Origin: an uncultured Acidobacteriia bacterium
GTDB taxonomy: Bacteria; Acidobacteriota; Terriglobia; Bryobacterales; Bryobacteraceae
Direction: 5' to 3'
Length of the DNA: 42,267 nt
NCBI GenBank assembly: GCA_903825445.1
Contig: CAIKAS010000067.1
Coordinates: 1 to 42,267, forward strand
Shown here: piece by piece, positions 15,687-24,069 of the stretch
Layout: every line of letters starts with the position of its first letter
Numbering within the stretch: position 1 is the stretch's first letter
Position numbers and translations under genes: made by a program
Notes under the pieces: model-generated
What the model saw: only the letters and a program-made list of their open reading frames with translations
What the model was told of the DNA's origin: nothing
Databases searched by the model: none

Positions 15687-17675
15687 ATGAAAATGTTCCC
15701 GATAATGGTGGCTGCGGGTTTGTTCGCATACCTCCAACCTGCACACGCGCGCGTAATGCGCGCGGTCGTGGAACATTCGGAAACCGTCGGTGCGTATGTG
15801 AAGCAGACCGGCCACTTCTTCGGTGAGCTCGATCCGAATCTCCCGATGAACGCGATTATCAACGATATCCGGCTCGCGCCGCGTAACGGTCGCGGACGCG
15901 TCGAGTATTCTGCCACATTCACCTTGATGTATCCATCGGACGTCACCAAAATCGGGGGCGTCTTGATGTATGAAGTGCCCAATCGCGGCAACTCCCCGCT
16001 CAATGCGCGCATTCCCGAAGACGGTCTGAGCGCCGGCTATGCGATGCTCAGCAGCGGCTGGCAGGGGGATTTGAGTCCCCAAGCCAACCTGGAGACACTG
16101 ACAGTCCCCGTGGCAAAAAATGCCGATGGGTCGGCCATTACGGGCCCTGTGATGGCGAGCCTGATGAATCTGCCGGCGGGGAGCACTACGGCATCACTCA
16201 TGAACGGCTACGCGGCGCTCCGATATCAGCGCCCCGCGACGCTCGACACCCCGAAAGCGCAGTTGACCCGGCAATTCTCCGACGATGGCGAAGCGATTCC
16301 GATCGCGGCGAAGGATTGGGCCTTTGCCGATTGTTCGAAGACTCCCTTCCCGGGCGAGCCCGATGCCACGAAGATCTGCCTGCGTGGTGGCTTTCAGTCT
16401 GACCAGATGTATCGCGTCGTCTACACCGCAAAGGATCCGCTGGTGTTGGGAATCGGCGCCGCAGCCACCCGTGACATCATCTCTTTCTTTCGTTACGCAT
16501 CAAGGGATGATTTGGGAACGGTGAATCCATTGGCTGGAAAGCTCCGCTACTCGGTAGGCTTCGGCACTTCGCAGTCCGGCAACTTCATCAAGTCATTTCT
16601 GAACCTCGGATTCAATCAGGACGAAGAGAAGCGCATCGTTTGGGATGGTGTAAATCCGAATATCGCCGCGCGCCAGACGCCGCTCAATTTCCGGTTTGCG
16701 ATTCCAGGGGGCGCGGCGAGCCTCTACGAGCCGGGCAGCGAGGGCGTGCTCTGGTGGAGCGATTACCCCGATCAGGAGCGCGGGCGCCCCCCTGCCGGGT
16801 TGCTCGACCGCTGCACGGCGACGAAGACCTGCCCGAAGATTGTCGAAACGTTTGGAGCGACCGAGTTCTGGGGCTTGCGAATGTCGCCTGGGCTTGTGGG
16901 GACGCGAGCCGATGCCGATATTCCGCTGCCGACAAGCGTACGGCGTTATTACTTCCCTGGCGTTACGCATGGCGGAGGGCGCGGCGGTTTTCAGGTGATT
17001 GCGCGCGATGCCATCGGCCGCGGTTGCGCGCTGCCGGATAATCCGAATTCGACTGCGGAAGCGATGCGGGCTTTGCGTCGCGCGCTGATCGATTGGGTCG
17101 TGAAGAACGTCGCGCCGCCCGATAGTAAGTACCCGATGTTGGCCCGCGGCGAGTTAGCCTTTCCGGTACACACGGCCATGGGTTTTCCAGTGATTCCCGG
17201 CGCGCCGTTGCCGGACAATTTGATCAATACTTTCTTCGATTACGACCTGGGACCGGGTTTCCTCTATAACGATCTTTCCGGCGAAATCTCGATGGAGCCC
17301 CCGCTGGTCAAACGCACCATTCCGATGCTTGTGCCGAAGACAGATGCCGATGGCAATGAGGTTGGCGGCATACCGTCGGTATTGCATCAGGCTCCTCTCG
17401 GAACCTATCTCGGATGGAATATAGCAGCGAGCGGATATCTGAAAGGGCGCGGCTGCGGATTTTCCGGCGGCATGATCCCGTTTGCGCGTACCAAAACCGA
17501 GAGGGAGATGACAGGCGATCCGCGGCCATCCCTCGAAGAACGTTACGGCACCCACGAGAACTATGTAGCGAAAGTGAAGGCGGCTGCCGCCCAGCTGGTG
17601 CGGGAGAGGTTCTTATTGCAGGACGATGCGGATCGGCTCGTGAGAGAGGCCGATGCCAGCGGTGTGCTGAAATGA
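15687..17675 (+). CDS. Secreted alpha/beta-hydrolase-domain protein
   Basis: 662 residues. The start at 15687 is preferred to an upstream GTG because it begins a proper signal peptide (hydrophobic core about residues 5-15, 'YLQPAHA' before cleavage). The protein resembles the large 'alpha/beta hydrolase domain' family (PF20091-like) common in Acidobacteria and Proteobacteria. The nucleophile elbow is probably G-T-S-Q-S with Ser295; 'VTHGGG' offers a catalytic His and 'FGATEFWGLR' an acid. It is likely a periplasmic or outer esterase of unknown substrate. It overlaps the CoA-transferase gene by four bases (ATGA), the first step of a three-gene operon. Confidence 0.82.
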   Translation: MKMFPIMVAAGLFAYLQPAHARVMRAVVEHSETVGAYVKQTGHFFGELDPNLPMNAIINDIRLAPRNGRGRVEYSATFTLMYPSDVTKIGGVLMYEVPNRGNSPLNARIPEDGLSAGYAMLSSGWQGDLSPQANLETLTVPVAKNADGSAITGPVMASLMNLPAGSTTASLMNGYAALRYQRPATLDTPKAQLTRQFSDDGEAIPIAAKDWAFADCSKTPFPGEPDATKICLRGGFQSDQMYRVVYTAKDPLVLGIGAAATRDIISFFRYASRDDLGTVNPLAGKLRYSVGFGTSQSGNFIKSFLNLGFNQDEEKRIVWDGVNPNIAARQTPLNFRFAIPGGAASLYEPGSEGVLWWSDYPDQERGRPPAGLLDRCTATKTCPKIVETFGATEFWGLRMSPGLVGTRADADIPLPTSVRRYYFPGVTHGGGRGGFQVIARDAIGRGCALPDNPNSTAEAMRALRRALIDWVVKNVAPPDSKYPMLARGELAFPVHTAMGFPVIPGAPLPDNLINTFFDYDLGPGFLYNDLSGEISMEPPLVKRTIPMLVPKTDADGNEVGGIPSVLHQAPLGTYLGWNIAASGYLKGRGCGFSGGMIPFARTKTEREMTGDPRPSLEERYGTHENYVAKVKAAAAQLVRERFLLQDDADRLVREADASGVLK

Positions 17676-18865
17676 AGCCCCTTGATGGAATCCGCGTTCT
17701 GGATTTCAGCCACGCCCTGGCTGGCCCTTACTGCACTCTATTGCTGGCCGATTACGGCGCGGACGTCTGCAAGCTCGAAGCGCGCGAAGGAGACATGGCG
17801 CGCGGCTGGGGACCTCCCTTCGCCGGCGGAATCTCCAGCGTTTTTCTTGGACTGAATCGCGGCAAGCGAGGGATCGCTATCGATCTGAAGCAGGCTGAAG
17901 GCCGCGAGTTGTGCCAGCGGCTCATCGATCAGATGGATGTCCTCGTGGAGAACTTCCGGCCTGGCTCAATGGAGCGGCTTGGGTTGGGTTATGCGCAGGT
18001 ACGCGAGCGCAATCCACGGCTCGTTTATTGCTCCATCTCGGGCTACGGTCAGGCGGGGCCGTCGCGCGATGAAGCCGCCATGGATCTTGTAGTCCAGAGT
18101 TCCAGCGGATTGCTCAGTATCACCGGCACGCCCGAAGGCGAATCCGCGCGATGCGGTTACGGAGTCACCGATGTCACGGCCGGGCTGTTCTCAGTGATCG
18201 GCATTCTCCTGGCTCTGCGCGCGCGTGAAAAGACCGGTCGCGGGCAGTACGTCGATGTGGCGATGCTCGATTGCATGATTTCCACCATGAGTTCCAACTA
18301 CATGAGCTACCTGGGGTCGGGCGTCGTGCCGCAGCCGATGGGGACTGCATTTCCGACGGTCGTGCCGTATCGCGCGTTCCACGCGGCGGACCGTTCTATT
18401 TCGATTGCAGTGGGCAGCGAGAAATTGTGGGGCGCGTTTTGCCGCGCCATCGGACGGCCCGAAATCGAAAAGCTTCCCGAATTCGAGAGCAATGCAAGGC
18501 GCATTCAAAATCGCGTGCCTCTGGAAGCGCTGCTGGCCGAAGTGTTCGCCCAGCGTCCTGCGGCCGAATGGCTGGAGCGGCTACAGGCCGCCGGAATTCC
18601 CAGTTCACTGGTGCGCAACTTCGAAGAAGTCGCCAACGATCCGCAATGCGAACTACGCGAGATGTTTCCGCTGATGCAACATGCGATTGCCGGTGCGCAT
18701 CGCGTCACGGGCACGCCGGTGAAACTCTCGGAAACGCCCGGAGGACCTGGAACTCCGGCGCCGCTCAAGGGTGAGCACACGCGATCGGTGGCGCAGACCC
18801 ACTTTGGACTAGACGATGCCGCGGTTGACGATCTCCTTGCCCGCGGCATAATCTTCGAAGACTGA
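17672..18865 (+). CDS. CaiB/BaiF (class III) CoA-transferase
   Basis: 397 residues, family III CoA-transferase, which moves CoA from a donor thioester (often succinyl-CoA) to an organic acid. The N-terminus 'GIRVLDFSHALAGPYCTLLLADYGADVCKLE' is typical, as is 'NFRPGSMERLGLGY'. The catalytic Asp138 is in 'DEAAMDLVVQSSSGL'. The C-terminal half keeps the small-domain and return strands of the family. The start at 17672 is set by the ATGA overlap with the hydrolase gene. The citrate-type carrier gene begins 2 nt after the stop. Together they suggest that an acid released outside and imported is activated by this enzyme. Substrates in the family include oxalate, carnitine, mesaconate and itaconate; this one is unknown. 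Confidence 0.9.
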   Translation: MKPLDGIRVLDFSHALAGPYCTLLLADYGADVCKLEAREGDMARGWGPPFAGGISSVFLGLNRGKRGIAIDLKQAEGRELCQRLIDQMDVLVENFRPGSMERLGLGYAQVRERNPRLVYCSISGYGQAGPSRDEAAMDLVVQSSSGLLSITGTPEGESARCGYGVTDVTAGLFSVIGILLALRAREKTGRGQYVDVAMLDCMISTMSSNYMSYLGSGVVPQPMGTAFPTVVPYRAFHAADRSISIAVGSEKLWGAFCRAIGRPEIEKLPEFESNARRIQNRVPLEALLAEVFAQRPAAEWLERLQAAGIPSSLVRNFEEVANDPQCELREMFPLMQHAIAGAHRVTGTPVKLSETPGGPGTPAPLKGEHTRSVAQTHFGLDDAAVDDLLARGIIFED

Positions 18866-18867
18866 AC

Positions 18868-20145
18868 ATGCTCGCGCTGCTCGGAACTCTTACGATCGTC
18901 ATTCTGCTGACGGCGATTCTCACGAAACGCATGTCGCCATTGTCGGCGCTGATTGCAATTCCGGGACTGGCGTCCTTGATCGGTGGCTTTGGCGTGAAGA
19001 CCGCCGGGTTCATGCTCCACGGCATTCAGGGCGTGGCCGGCGTGGCGGGAATGTTCGTTTTCGCGATTCTGTTTTTCGGCATCATGACGGATGCTGGAAT
19101 GCTGAATCCGATCATCGACGGAATCCTCCGCGCAGTAGGCAGCAATCCCACGCGCATTGTAATGGGAACAGCGTTGCTGGCCTTACTGGTGCATCTCGAC
19201 GGCTCCGGCGCGGTAACGTTTCTGGTGACGGTGCCGGTGATGTTGCCGCTGTATGACAGGCTCGGCATCGATAAGCGCGTCCTGGCGTGTGCGGCCTCCC
19301 TGGCTGCAGGTGTGAATTTCCTCCCGTGGACTGGCCCGATGATTCGCGCTTCGGCATCCCTGCATCTTCCGGTGGCGGCAATTTTCGATCCGCTGATTCC
19401 GGTACAGCTTGCGGGTCTGGCATTTGTCTTTGCGATTACCTGGTGGCTGGGCCGAAAGGAATCCCGACGGTTGGGTTTCGATGTGGCGGCCCGTCAGTCC
19501 GATAGCTCCGCGCCGGTACGGCCGCGCCCCGCGCGCTTCGCGGTCAATCTGCTTTTGACCGTCGCGATCGTCGCCGGGATGACGGCGTTCAAGCTGGAGC
19601 CGGTCGCCGTGTTTATGGTGGGTGTCGTCCTGGCGCTTCAGATCAATTACCCCGGCTTGGATGCCCAACGGGAACGGATCAATGCTCACGCACAGGCCGC
19701 GCTGATGATGGCTGGCATTCTCTTCGCCGCGGGCGCATTCACAGGCATCATGAAGGATTCCGGCATGCTCGACGCGATGGCGAAATCCGCCATTCGTTTC
19801 GCCCCGCCAGGAGCGGGCAGGCATTTGCCGTTTGTGTTGGGCCTGGTGTCAATGCCGCTCAGCGTTCTGTTTGACCCCGACTCGTTCTATTTCGGAGTCT
19901 TGCCGGTGCTCACACAGACGGCAGCGAAATTTGGCGTAGCGCCCGTTCAGATGGCGCAGGCGGCCATGGTCGGAATGCATACCACTGGTTTCCCCGTCAG
20001 CCCCCTGACGCCGGCCCCGTTCTTGCTCGTCGGACTCGCGGGAATTGAGTTCCGCGACCATCAGAAATTCACGCTGCCTTTTTTACTGGCAGCCTCCGTC
20101 TGCATGACACTGGTCTGCGTGACGATCGGAATCTTCCCCGTCTGA
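18868..20145 (+). CDS. CitMHS-family organic acid:cation symporter
   Basis: 425 residues and about eleven or twelve hydrophobic segments across the whole length. It matches the CitMHS family (Bacillus CitM/CitH): 'FFGIMTDAGMLNPIIDGIL', then 'LLVHLDGSGAVTFLVTVPVMLPLYDRLGI', and a second repeat 'GAFTGIMKDSGMLDAMAKS' with 'FDPDSFYFGVLPV'. Such carriers import citrate or related di/tricarboxylates, usually as metal complexes with protons. Its 2-nt distance from the CoA-transferase means tight co-expression. It is the last gene of the operon and converges with kimA (8 nt apart). Substrate other than citrate is possible given its partners. Confidence 0.88.
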   Translation: MLALLGTLTIVILLTAILTKRMSPLSALIAIPGLASLIGGFGVKTAGFMLHGIQGVAGVAGMFVFAILFFGIMTDAGMLNPIIDGILRAVGSNPTRIVMGTALLALLVHLDGSGAVTFLVTVPVMLPLYDRLGIDKRVLACAASLAAGVNFLPWTGPMIRASASLHLPVAAIFDPLIPVQLAGLAFVFAITWWLGRKESRRLGFDVAARQSDSSAPVRPRPARFAVNLLLTVAIVAGMTAFKLEPVAVFMVGVVLALQINYPGLDAQRERINAHAQAALMMAGILFAAGAFTGIMKDSGMLDAMAKSAIRFAPPGAGRHLPFVLGLVSMPLSVLFDPDSFYFGVLPVLTQTAAKFGVAPVQMAQAAMVGMHTTGFPVSPLTPAPFLLVGLAGIEFRDHQKFTLPFLLAASVCMTLVCVTIGIFPV

Positions 20146-20153
20146 CTGGGAAT

Positions 20154-22424
20154 CTACTCGCTACTGTCAGTAAGTTCCGCCGCTGGATTCGCCTGATGCT
20201 CATGAACGATCCCGAGTACTTCGTCCAGCAGCGGGCCGGTGTCAGCCGTTCTGACGTCGTTCTGCAACCTCCGCAGCGCAAGACTCACCACGTCGCGATG
20301 CCGCAGCTCACTGCCGGCTCCGCGCTCCACCAGTTCCAGCCATAACTGGTGGTTGAGTTCCACATCTTCCGGCCAGAGCCGTGGCGGATGCGGCCCAAGG
20401 TTAAAGTACATCGATTGTCCGCCACTCGCGGAAATAATTTCGAGCGAGAGCGAGGGCCGCGGCGCCTGTAGTTTCTCCCATGCCGCGCCCACCACCTGTC
20501 CCTGTTGTGCCGGAGTCAAAGTGCTCGAGGGCGCCGCCACAATGCGTGAACTTTGCAGCATGGCTGCGGTCTGAACCAGAGCGGTTGCCGGGTCGGATCC
20601 CGGTACCGTGAGCAGCTTCACCGTCTTGCCCGCTTTTTCTGCGACTGCCACTACTCGCGAGAATAGTATGGTTTCCGAATGCGCGAAAACCTGGTCGGGA
20701 TCCAGCCCGTGTTCACCCGATTCCGCCTGTCCCACTACTCGAACGGTGAGGACGACGATGTCCTGACGCCGTGTATCGGTCTTCGACAATGCGCGAATCA
20801 GATGCTCCAGATGGTTGGGGTTGCGCGCGGCCACGATGATGTTGCCCGGCCGGACGTTCATCACGCCCACGGAAATCTCATCGCTGGCCTGTAGCTGGAA
20901 CTGCTCTTCCTCATGGCCCGCATGCGAAATCACGGCATTGTGCCGCTTGTTGTAACGCTCGGATAATTCGAAGATCAGGAAGAACGTCAGCGTGAAGGAT
21001 AAGCCGGAGATCGTGGCTATCTTTTTGGTTAGTACGTTGATGATCGCGAGCGCAAATAGTGCCAGCGTGATCAGGATCAGGCCCAGAGGAATTTCGGTAT
21101 TGCCGATCTTGAAGTTCATCGGCACTTTCCACTCGCGGGCATTTGGCATTTTGTAACGCAGAACGAGTACGGAGAGCGATTTCATCGCGAAACTCCAAAC
21201 TACACCGAACGCGTAAGCTTCTCCCAGCATGCCGACGTCGCCCATGCTGACCACGATAGTGACGAGTTGCAGAATGGCAACCAGATTAATGATCCGGCTG
21301 GTGGTGCCAAATCTACGGTGCGGCTTGCGGAACCACGGCGTCAACACGCCGTCTTCCGCCACGCGGTTCATTACGCCATTGGAGCCGATCAGCGCGGTAT
21401 TCACGGCGCCGGCCAGAATCAACACGCCAACCAGCACCACGAAGCCATGGAAAGCCAGCTTTGCGCCCATGGGGCCCGAAAGGAACATCGAGAGGCCGCC
21501 GATAAGGTTATCCAGATACTTCTGGCGTTCCATATCCGGGATGAGCATGACGGCAAAGAATGAAACCAGCGACGTGAAGACCATGCTGTAGATGAAGATC
21601 ACAAAGCCGGCGCGTTCCAGATTCTTTAGCTTCGGAGACGCGATCTCGCGATTGACCTGCGCCAGGCTCTCTTCGCCGCTCATAGCCAGCAATGAATGGC
21701 CAAGGCCAACCAATATCGCAACGGCGGGGATGGCCGTGACGCCACTTCCCTTCAGCCATCCCAGCGCGTCGGGGCCGAACTTAATGTTGCTCATGGACGG
21801 AAACGGCACCGGTTGATAGCCCTTGCTGAGGATGGTGAACAGGCACCAGACAATCAGCATGACAACCATCACCGTTGTGACCTGCATGATCCGGAGGGCC
21901 TTTTCGCTCGATTCTTCGATGCCAATGATGTTTTTTCGCCAGAAATACAGAGTGACAAGCACCGAAAATCCCGCCGCGAAGTGGGGCTGGTCCACCGGTG
22001 CGTAAGAAAGGTGGAAGTAAGTGATTGACTCATTCACCAGTCCCGCCAGGTATAGTCCCGCGCTCACCGCGCTGATTGGACCAGTCAACACATAGTCGAA
22101 CATGAGCGCCGATACGGAAAACTTCGCCAGCGTCGCGCCCATCGCTTCATGCACCACGCGGTAGACGCCGCCACGGACAAACATGCTGCAGCTCTCGATA
22201 TAGATAGCGCGTACGGCATACGAGAACAGCATGATGCCGAGGATGAACCAGGGGGCCGATTTGCCAATCGCCGTCTCGGCAATGCCGCCAACGTAGTAAG
22301 CGGAAGACGCGAGATCACTCAGAACAATTGCGGCGGCGCGCCAGAAAGAAATGAACGACAGCATCACTGTCGTAGCGACAACGACCTTAGTCGCAGTCGA
22401 GCCGGAAGGCTTCGATATGTCCAT
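20154..22424 (-). CDS. kimA: KimA-type potassium importer (APC superfamily)
   Basis: 756 residues: about twelve membrane helices (roughly 20-520) and a long cytosolic C-terminal part with universal-stress-like segments ('IIVAARNPNHLEHLIRALSKTD', 'IVVLTVRVVG'). KimA (formerly YdaO) of B. subtilis is a high-affinity K+/H+ symporter inhibited by c-di-AMP. From memory of that protein, its K+-site residues Asp36, Tyr43, Tyr118, Thr121, Ser125, Thr230 and Glu233 align here with Asp37, Tyr44, Tyr111, Thr114, Ser118, Ser249 and Glu252. The C-terminal part is about 150 residues longer than in B. subtilis. The start at 22424 has GGAG seven nt upstream. A ydaO-type riboswitch precedes the gene, independently supporting the K+ role over an amino acid permease. 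Confidence 0.87.
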   Translation of the reverse strand: MDISKPSGSTATKVVVATTVMLSFISFWRAAAIVLSDLASSAYYVGGIAETAIGKSAPWFILGIMLFSYAVRAIYIESCSMFVRGGVYRVVHEAMGATLAKFSVSALMFDYVLTGPISAVSAGLYLAGLVNESITYFHLSYAPVDQPHFAAGFSVLVTLYFWRKNIIGIEESSEKALRIMQVTTVMVVMLIVWCLFTILSKGYQPVPFPSMSNIKFGPDALGWLKGSGVTAIPAVAILVGLGHSLLAMSGEESLAQVNREIASPKLKNLERAGFVIFIYSMVFTSLVSFFAVMLIPDMERQKYLDNLIGGLSMFLSGPMGAKLAFHGFVVLVGVLILAGAVNTALIGSNGVMNRVAEDGVLTPWFRKPHRRFGTTSRIINLVAILQLVTIVVSMGDVGMLGEAYAFGVVWSFAMKSLSVLVLRYKMPNAREWKVPMNFKIGNTEIPLGLILITLALFALAIINVLTKKIATISGLSFTLTFFLIFELSERYNKRHNAVISHAGHEEEQFQLQASDEISVGVMNVRPGNIIVAARNPNHLEHLIRALSKTDTRRQDIVVLTVRVVGQAESGEHGLDPDQVFAHSETILFSRVVAVAEKAGKTVKLLTVPGSDPATALVQTAAMLQSSRIVAAPSSTLTPAQQGQVVGAAWEKLQAPRPSLSLEIISASGGQSMYFNLGPHPPRLWPEDVELNHQLWLELVERGAGSELRHRDVVSLALRRLQNDVRTADTGPLLDEVLGIVHEHQANPAAELTDSSE

Positions 22425-22431
22425 TGAATGA

Positions 22432-22457
22432 CTCCGATTTGACTCCCGTTGCGGGAG
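22432..22457 (-). promoter_or_regulatory. Expression platform candidate: hairpin and kimA ribosome binding site
   Basis: On the minus strand, CTCCCG-caa-CGGGAG (22457-22443) forms a 6-bp hairpin just after the aptamer. The kimA Shine-Dalgarno GGAG (22435-22432) follows 7 nt later. The CTCC arm could pair either with its own hairpin partner or with the Shine-Dalgarno, which would let ligand binding control translation. There is no U-tract, so a terminator is less likely. Confidence 0.5.
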
Positions 22458-22473
22458 CACTGCTCTCAAATTT

Positions 22474-22588
22474 GGCCTGCGGGGTTAGCTGACGGGCTGG
22501 AGCTTGAAAGTACTCTGTCCTTGCGGACTACGCCCCCACTGCTTGGTTCCCCCGCTTCAACATGAAGAGTGACATGTTGAATTCGGCA
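22474..22588 (-). ncRNA. ydaO-type c-di-AMP riboswitch aptamer
   Basis: Read on the minus strand the leader of kimA has the ydaO/yuaA architecture known from Thermoanaerobacter tengcongensis. In order: GCCGAA (opening P1 strand, about 22587), a variable hairpin TTCAACATG/CATGTTGAA (arms 22581-22573 and 22564-22556), GCGGGG (22555-22550) followed by GAACC, a GGGGG run, a small TCC-GCAA-GGA hairpin (22527-22518), CCCGTCAGCTAA (22496-22485), CCCCGC (22484-22479, pairing with GCGGGG), and AGGC closing P1. The GAACC and CAGCTAA blocks are the ligand-binding core. In known cases c-di-AMP binding turns expression off, which fits control of K+ import. Confidence 0.92.
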
Positions 22589-22595
22589 CTTGGGT

Positions 22596-22603
22596 AGTTT
22601 AAC
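22596..22603 (-). promoter_or_regulatory. Extended -10 promoter of the riboswitch-kimA transcript
   Basis: Minus strand TG-T-TAAACT (hexamer 22601-22596). The predicted start, about 22589, falls directly before the first aptamer strand, which supports both calls. No good -35 is present. Confidence 0.55.
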
Positions 22604-22625
22604 ATGCAAAACACGCACACACTAT

Positions 22626-22658
22626 AAAAACGGCATCAGGCCTGAGAGCCCGATGCCG
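22626..22658 (-). terminator. Rho-independent terminator of the porin gene
   Basis: Minus strand: CGGCATC (22658-22652) pairs with GATGCCG (22637-22631), with inner GGC/GCC pairs, followed by TTTTT (22630-22626). It lies about 27 nt after the porin stop codon and separates it from the kimA promoter. Confidence 0.88.
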
Positions 22659-22684
22659 CTTGTCAAATCGCCAATCGTACAACT

Positions 22685-23860
22685 CTACTTCCAGGGGCCG
22701 AATGTTGCGATCATCGCCAGCGTCAGCGTTGTCTCGCCTCGAGCGCTGTTCGGCGTTTTGCCGACATTGAAGAACAGCTCGTTCGAATAGTCGTGACGCG
22801 CTTCCAGACGAGTCGTCAGAATGCTGTTGAGTTTGTATTCACCCGTCAGCGTTCCTTCCATCAGATTCTGCGCGAGTCCTGTTTCGAACCCCTGTCCGTC
22901 CTTGAAGTATTCGGCGCGGGCGGCAAGGGCTGCTTTCTTGCTCACCTGACCACGAACCGCGAAGGCCAGACCTTCCCAATTGGCGGAGCCACCGCCGACT
23001 GGATTGTGATTGTTGCCGTAGTCGCCGTTGATGTAGAAGCTGACTTTGTCGTTGGGCGCAACCTGAAGGGTGGTGTCGATCAGATTCCTGTTTCCGCCGG
23101 ACGGCTGTGTGCCGATAACCGGGTTGTTCGGGCCGACGTAGTAGTTGGTGTTCCAGGTATAAATACCTTTGACGACGCCGAGCGTTACGCCGATATTCGT
23201 GAACTTATGGTCGCCCATCGTTGTGTTCCACGGATTCACCAACTGGAAGCCGATAGTGACCACTTTGTTGATTGGCGTGGTTGTTTTCAGGCCGAAGTGG
23301 TAATAGGGGATCGCCCAGGCGAAGAGCAGCGAACGGCTGTAGTTCCAGTTGGAGCCGCTTTCAATTACTTCGGCTCCGGCCGATGTAACGAAAGTTCCGA
23401 AGTCGATTTCAGTGCCATGCCAGTTCTTCGGCTTGGCGATAGCGTACATCTGTTCGAAATAACGAAGTGCTTTGTGCTGGACCGCCGCCGGGTCGGCCGC
23501 GTGAATAAGGCGCATGGTTTCACCGAAACCCGCGTCCACGTGAACGCCGAAGACCGCGTCCGATTTGTCGATTGTGAATTTCGCGAGGCTTAATTCCGGT
23601 TGGCCATTGTTAATATCGAAATTCTGCAGCTGATCGGCGATATTGCTCGGATGATTCGTATTATCCGTGATGTAGCCATCTGCCAGACCGCTGAACACCC
23701 AGCCGCCATACTTGGGTGGCGGTGCCGGAGGCGTCGCGGGCGCCGGTGCCGGTGTTGCCGCCGCCGGTGCACTTGCAGCTGGAGCCTGATCGTCGGGGTC
23801 ATCCGCGTACACCAGTCCGGTGAACGAAAGCAGCGCCAGTAGGCAAATTGAAACTCTCAT
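22685..23860 (-). CDS. BBP2-type outer membrane beta-barrel porin
   Basis: 391 residues. Start at 23860 has AAGGAG seven nt upstream and opens a signal peptide (hydrophobic core about 4-16, cleavage after 'VYA'). A Pro/Ala-rich linker (about 20-50) precedes the barrel. The barrel part fits the putative OmpL-like beta-barrel porin-2 family: alternating strands such as 'GGWVFSGLADGYIT', 'TIGFQLVNPW', 'LTTRLEARHDYS', and a final aromatic residue region 'MIATFGPWK'. Many short strands rich in Asn, Gly and Tyr are visible. It would be an outer membrane channel for small solutes. It has its own promoter and terminator, and the kimA gene lies downstream. Confidence 0.85.
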   Translation of the reverse strand: MRVSICLLALLSFTGLVYADDPDDQAPAASAPAAATPAPAPATPPAPPPKYGGWVFSGLADGYITDNTNHPSNIADQLQNFDINNGQPELSLAKFTIDKSDAVFGVHVDAGFGETMRLIHAADPAAVQHKALRYFEQMYAIAKPKNWHGTEIDFGTFVTSAGAEVIESGSNWNYSRSLLFAWAIPYYHFGLKTTTPINKVVTIGFQLVNPWNTTMGDHKFTNIGVTLGVVKGIYTWNTNYYVGPNNPVIGTQPSGGNRNLIDTTLQVAPNDKVSFYINGDYGNNHNPVGGGSANWEGLAFAVRGQVSKKAALAARAEYFKDGQGFETGLAQNLMEGTLTGEYKLNSILTTRLEARHDYSNELFFNVGKTPNSARGETTLTLAMIATFGPWK

Positions 23861-23961
23861 GTGATTTCTCCTTGGGTTTGGTTGACATGAGACGGACACG
23901 CTTACACGGTGCATCCGGACCTCAAGTAGCCAGTTTACGGGTCGTGGAAGCACATGCGAAA

Positions 23962-24008
23962 TCGATAGTTTTTATTTGGCAGATGTCAATTACGTATCAA
24001 GCGATACG
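23962..24008 (-). promoter_or_regulatory. Promoter of the porin gene with upstream palindrome
   Basis: Minus strand TTGACA (23989-23984) is a perfect -35; TATCGA (23967-23962) at 16 nt is a fair -10. Directly upstream, CGTATC-aagc-GATACG (23993-24008) is a perfect 6-bp inverted repeat with a 4-nt spacer and could bind an activator. The rest of the 209-nt gap (23861-24069) shows nothing. Confidence 0.5.
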
Positions 24009-24069
24009 CAGTCTTTAGTTGGAGAAGCAGGCGGGGAGAGGATAGCGGTACCTGCCCGTAATCAGTAAG

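Noticed and set aside
22443-22457. Hairpin CTCCCG/CGGGAG before kimA as an intrinsic terminator.
   Set aside because: No run of T follows on the minus strand; kept instead as part of a possible translational platform.
22793-23593. 266-codon plus-strand open frame inside the porin gene.
   Set aside because: Antisense to a gene with signal peptide, Shine-Dalgarno, promoter and terminator.
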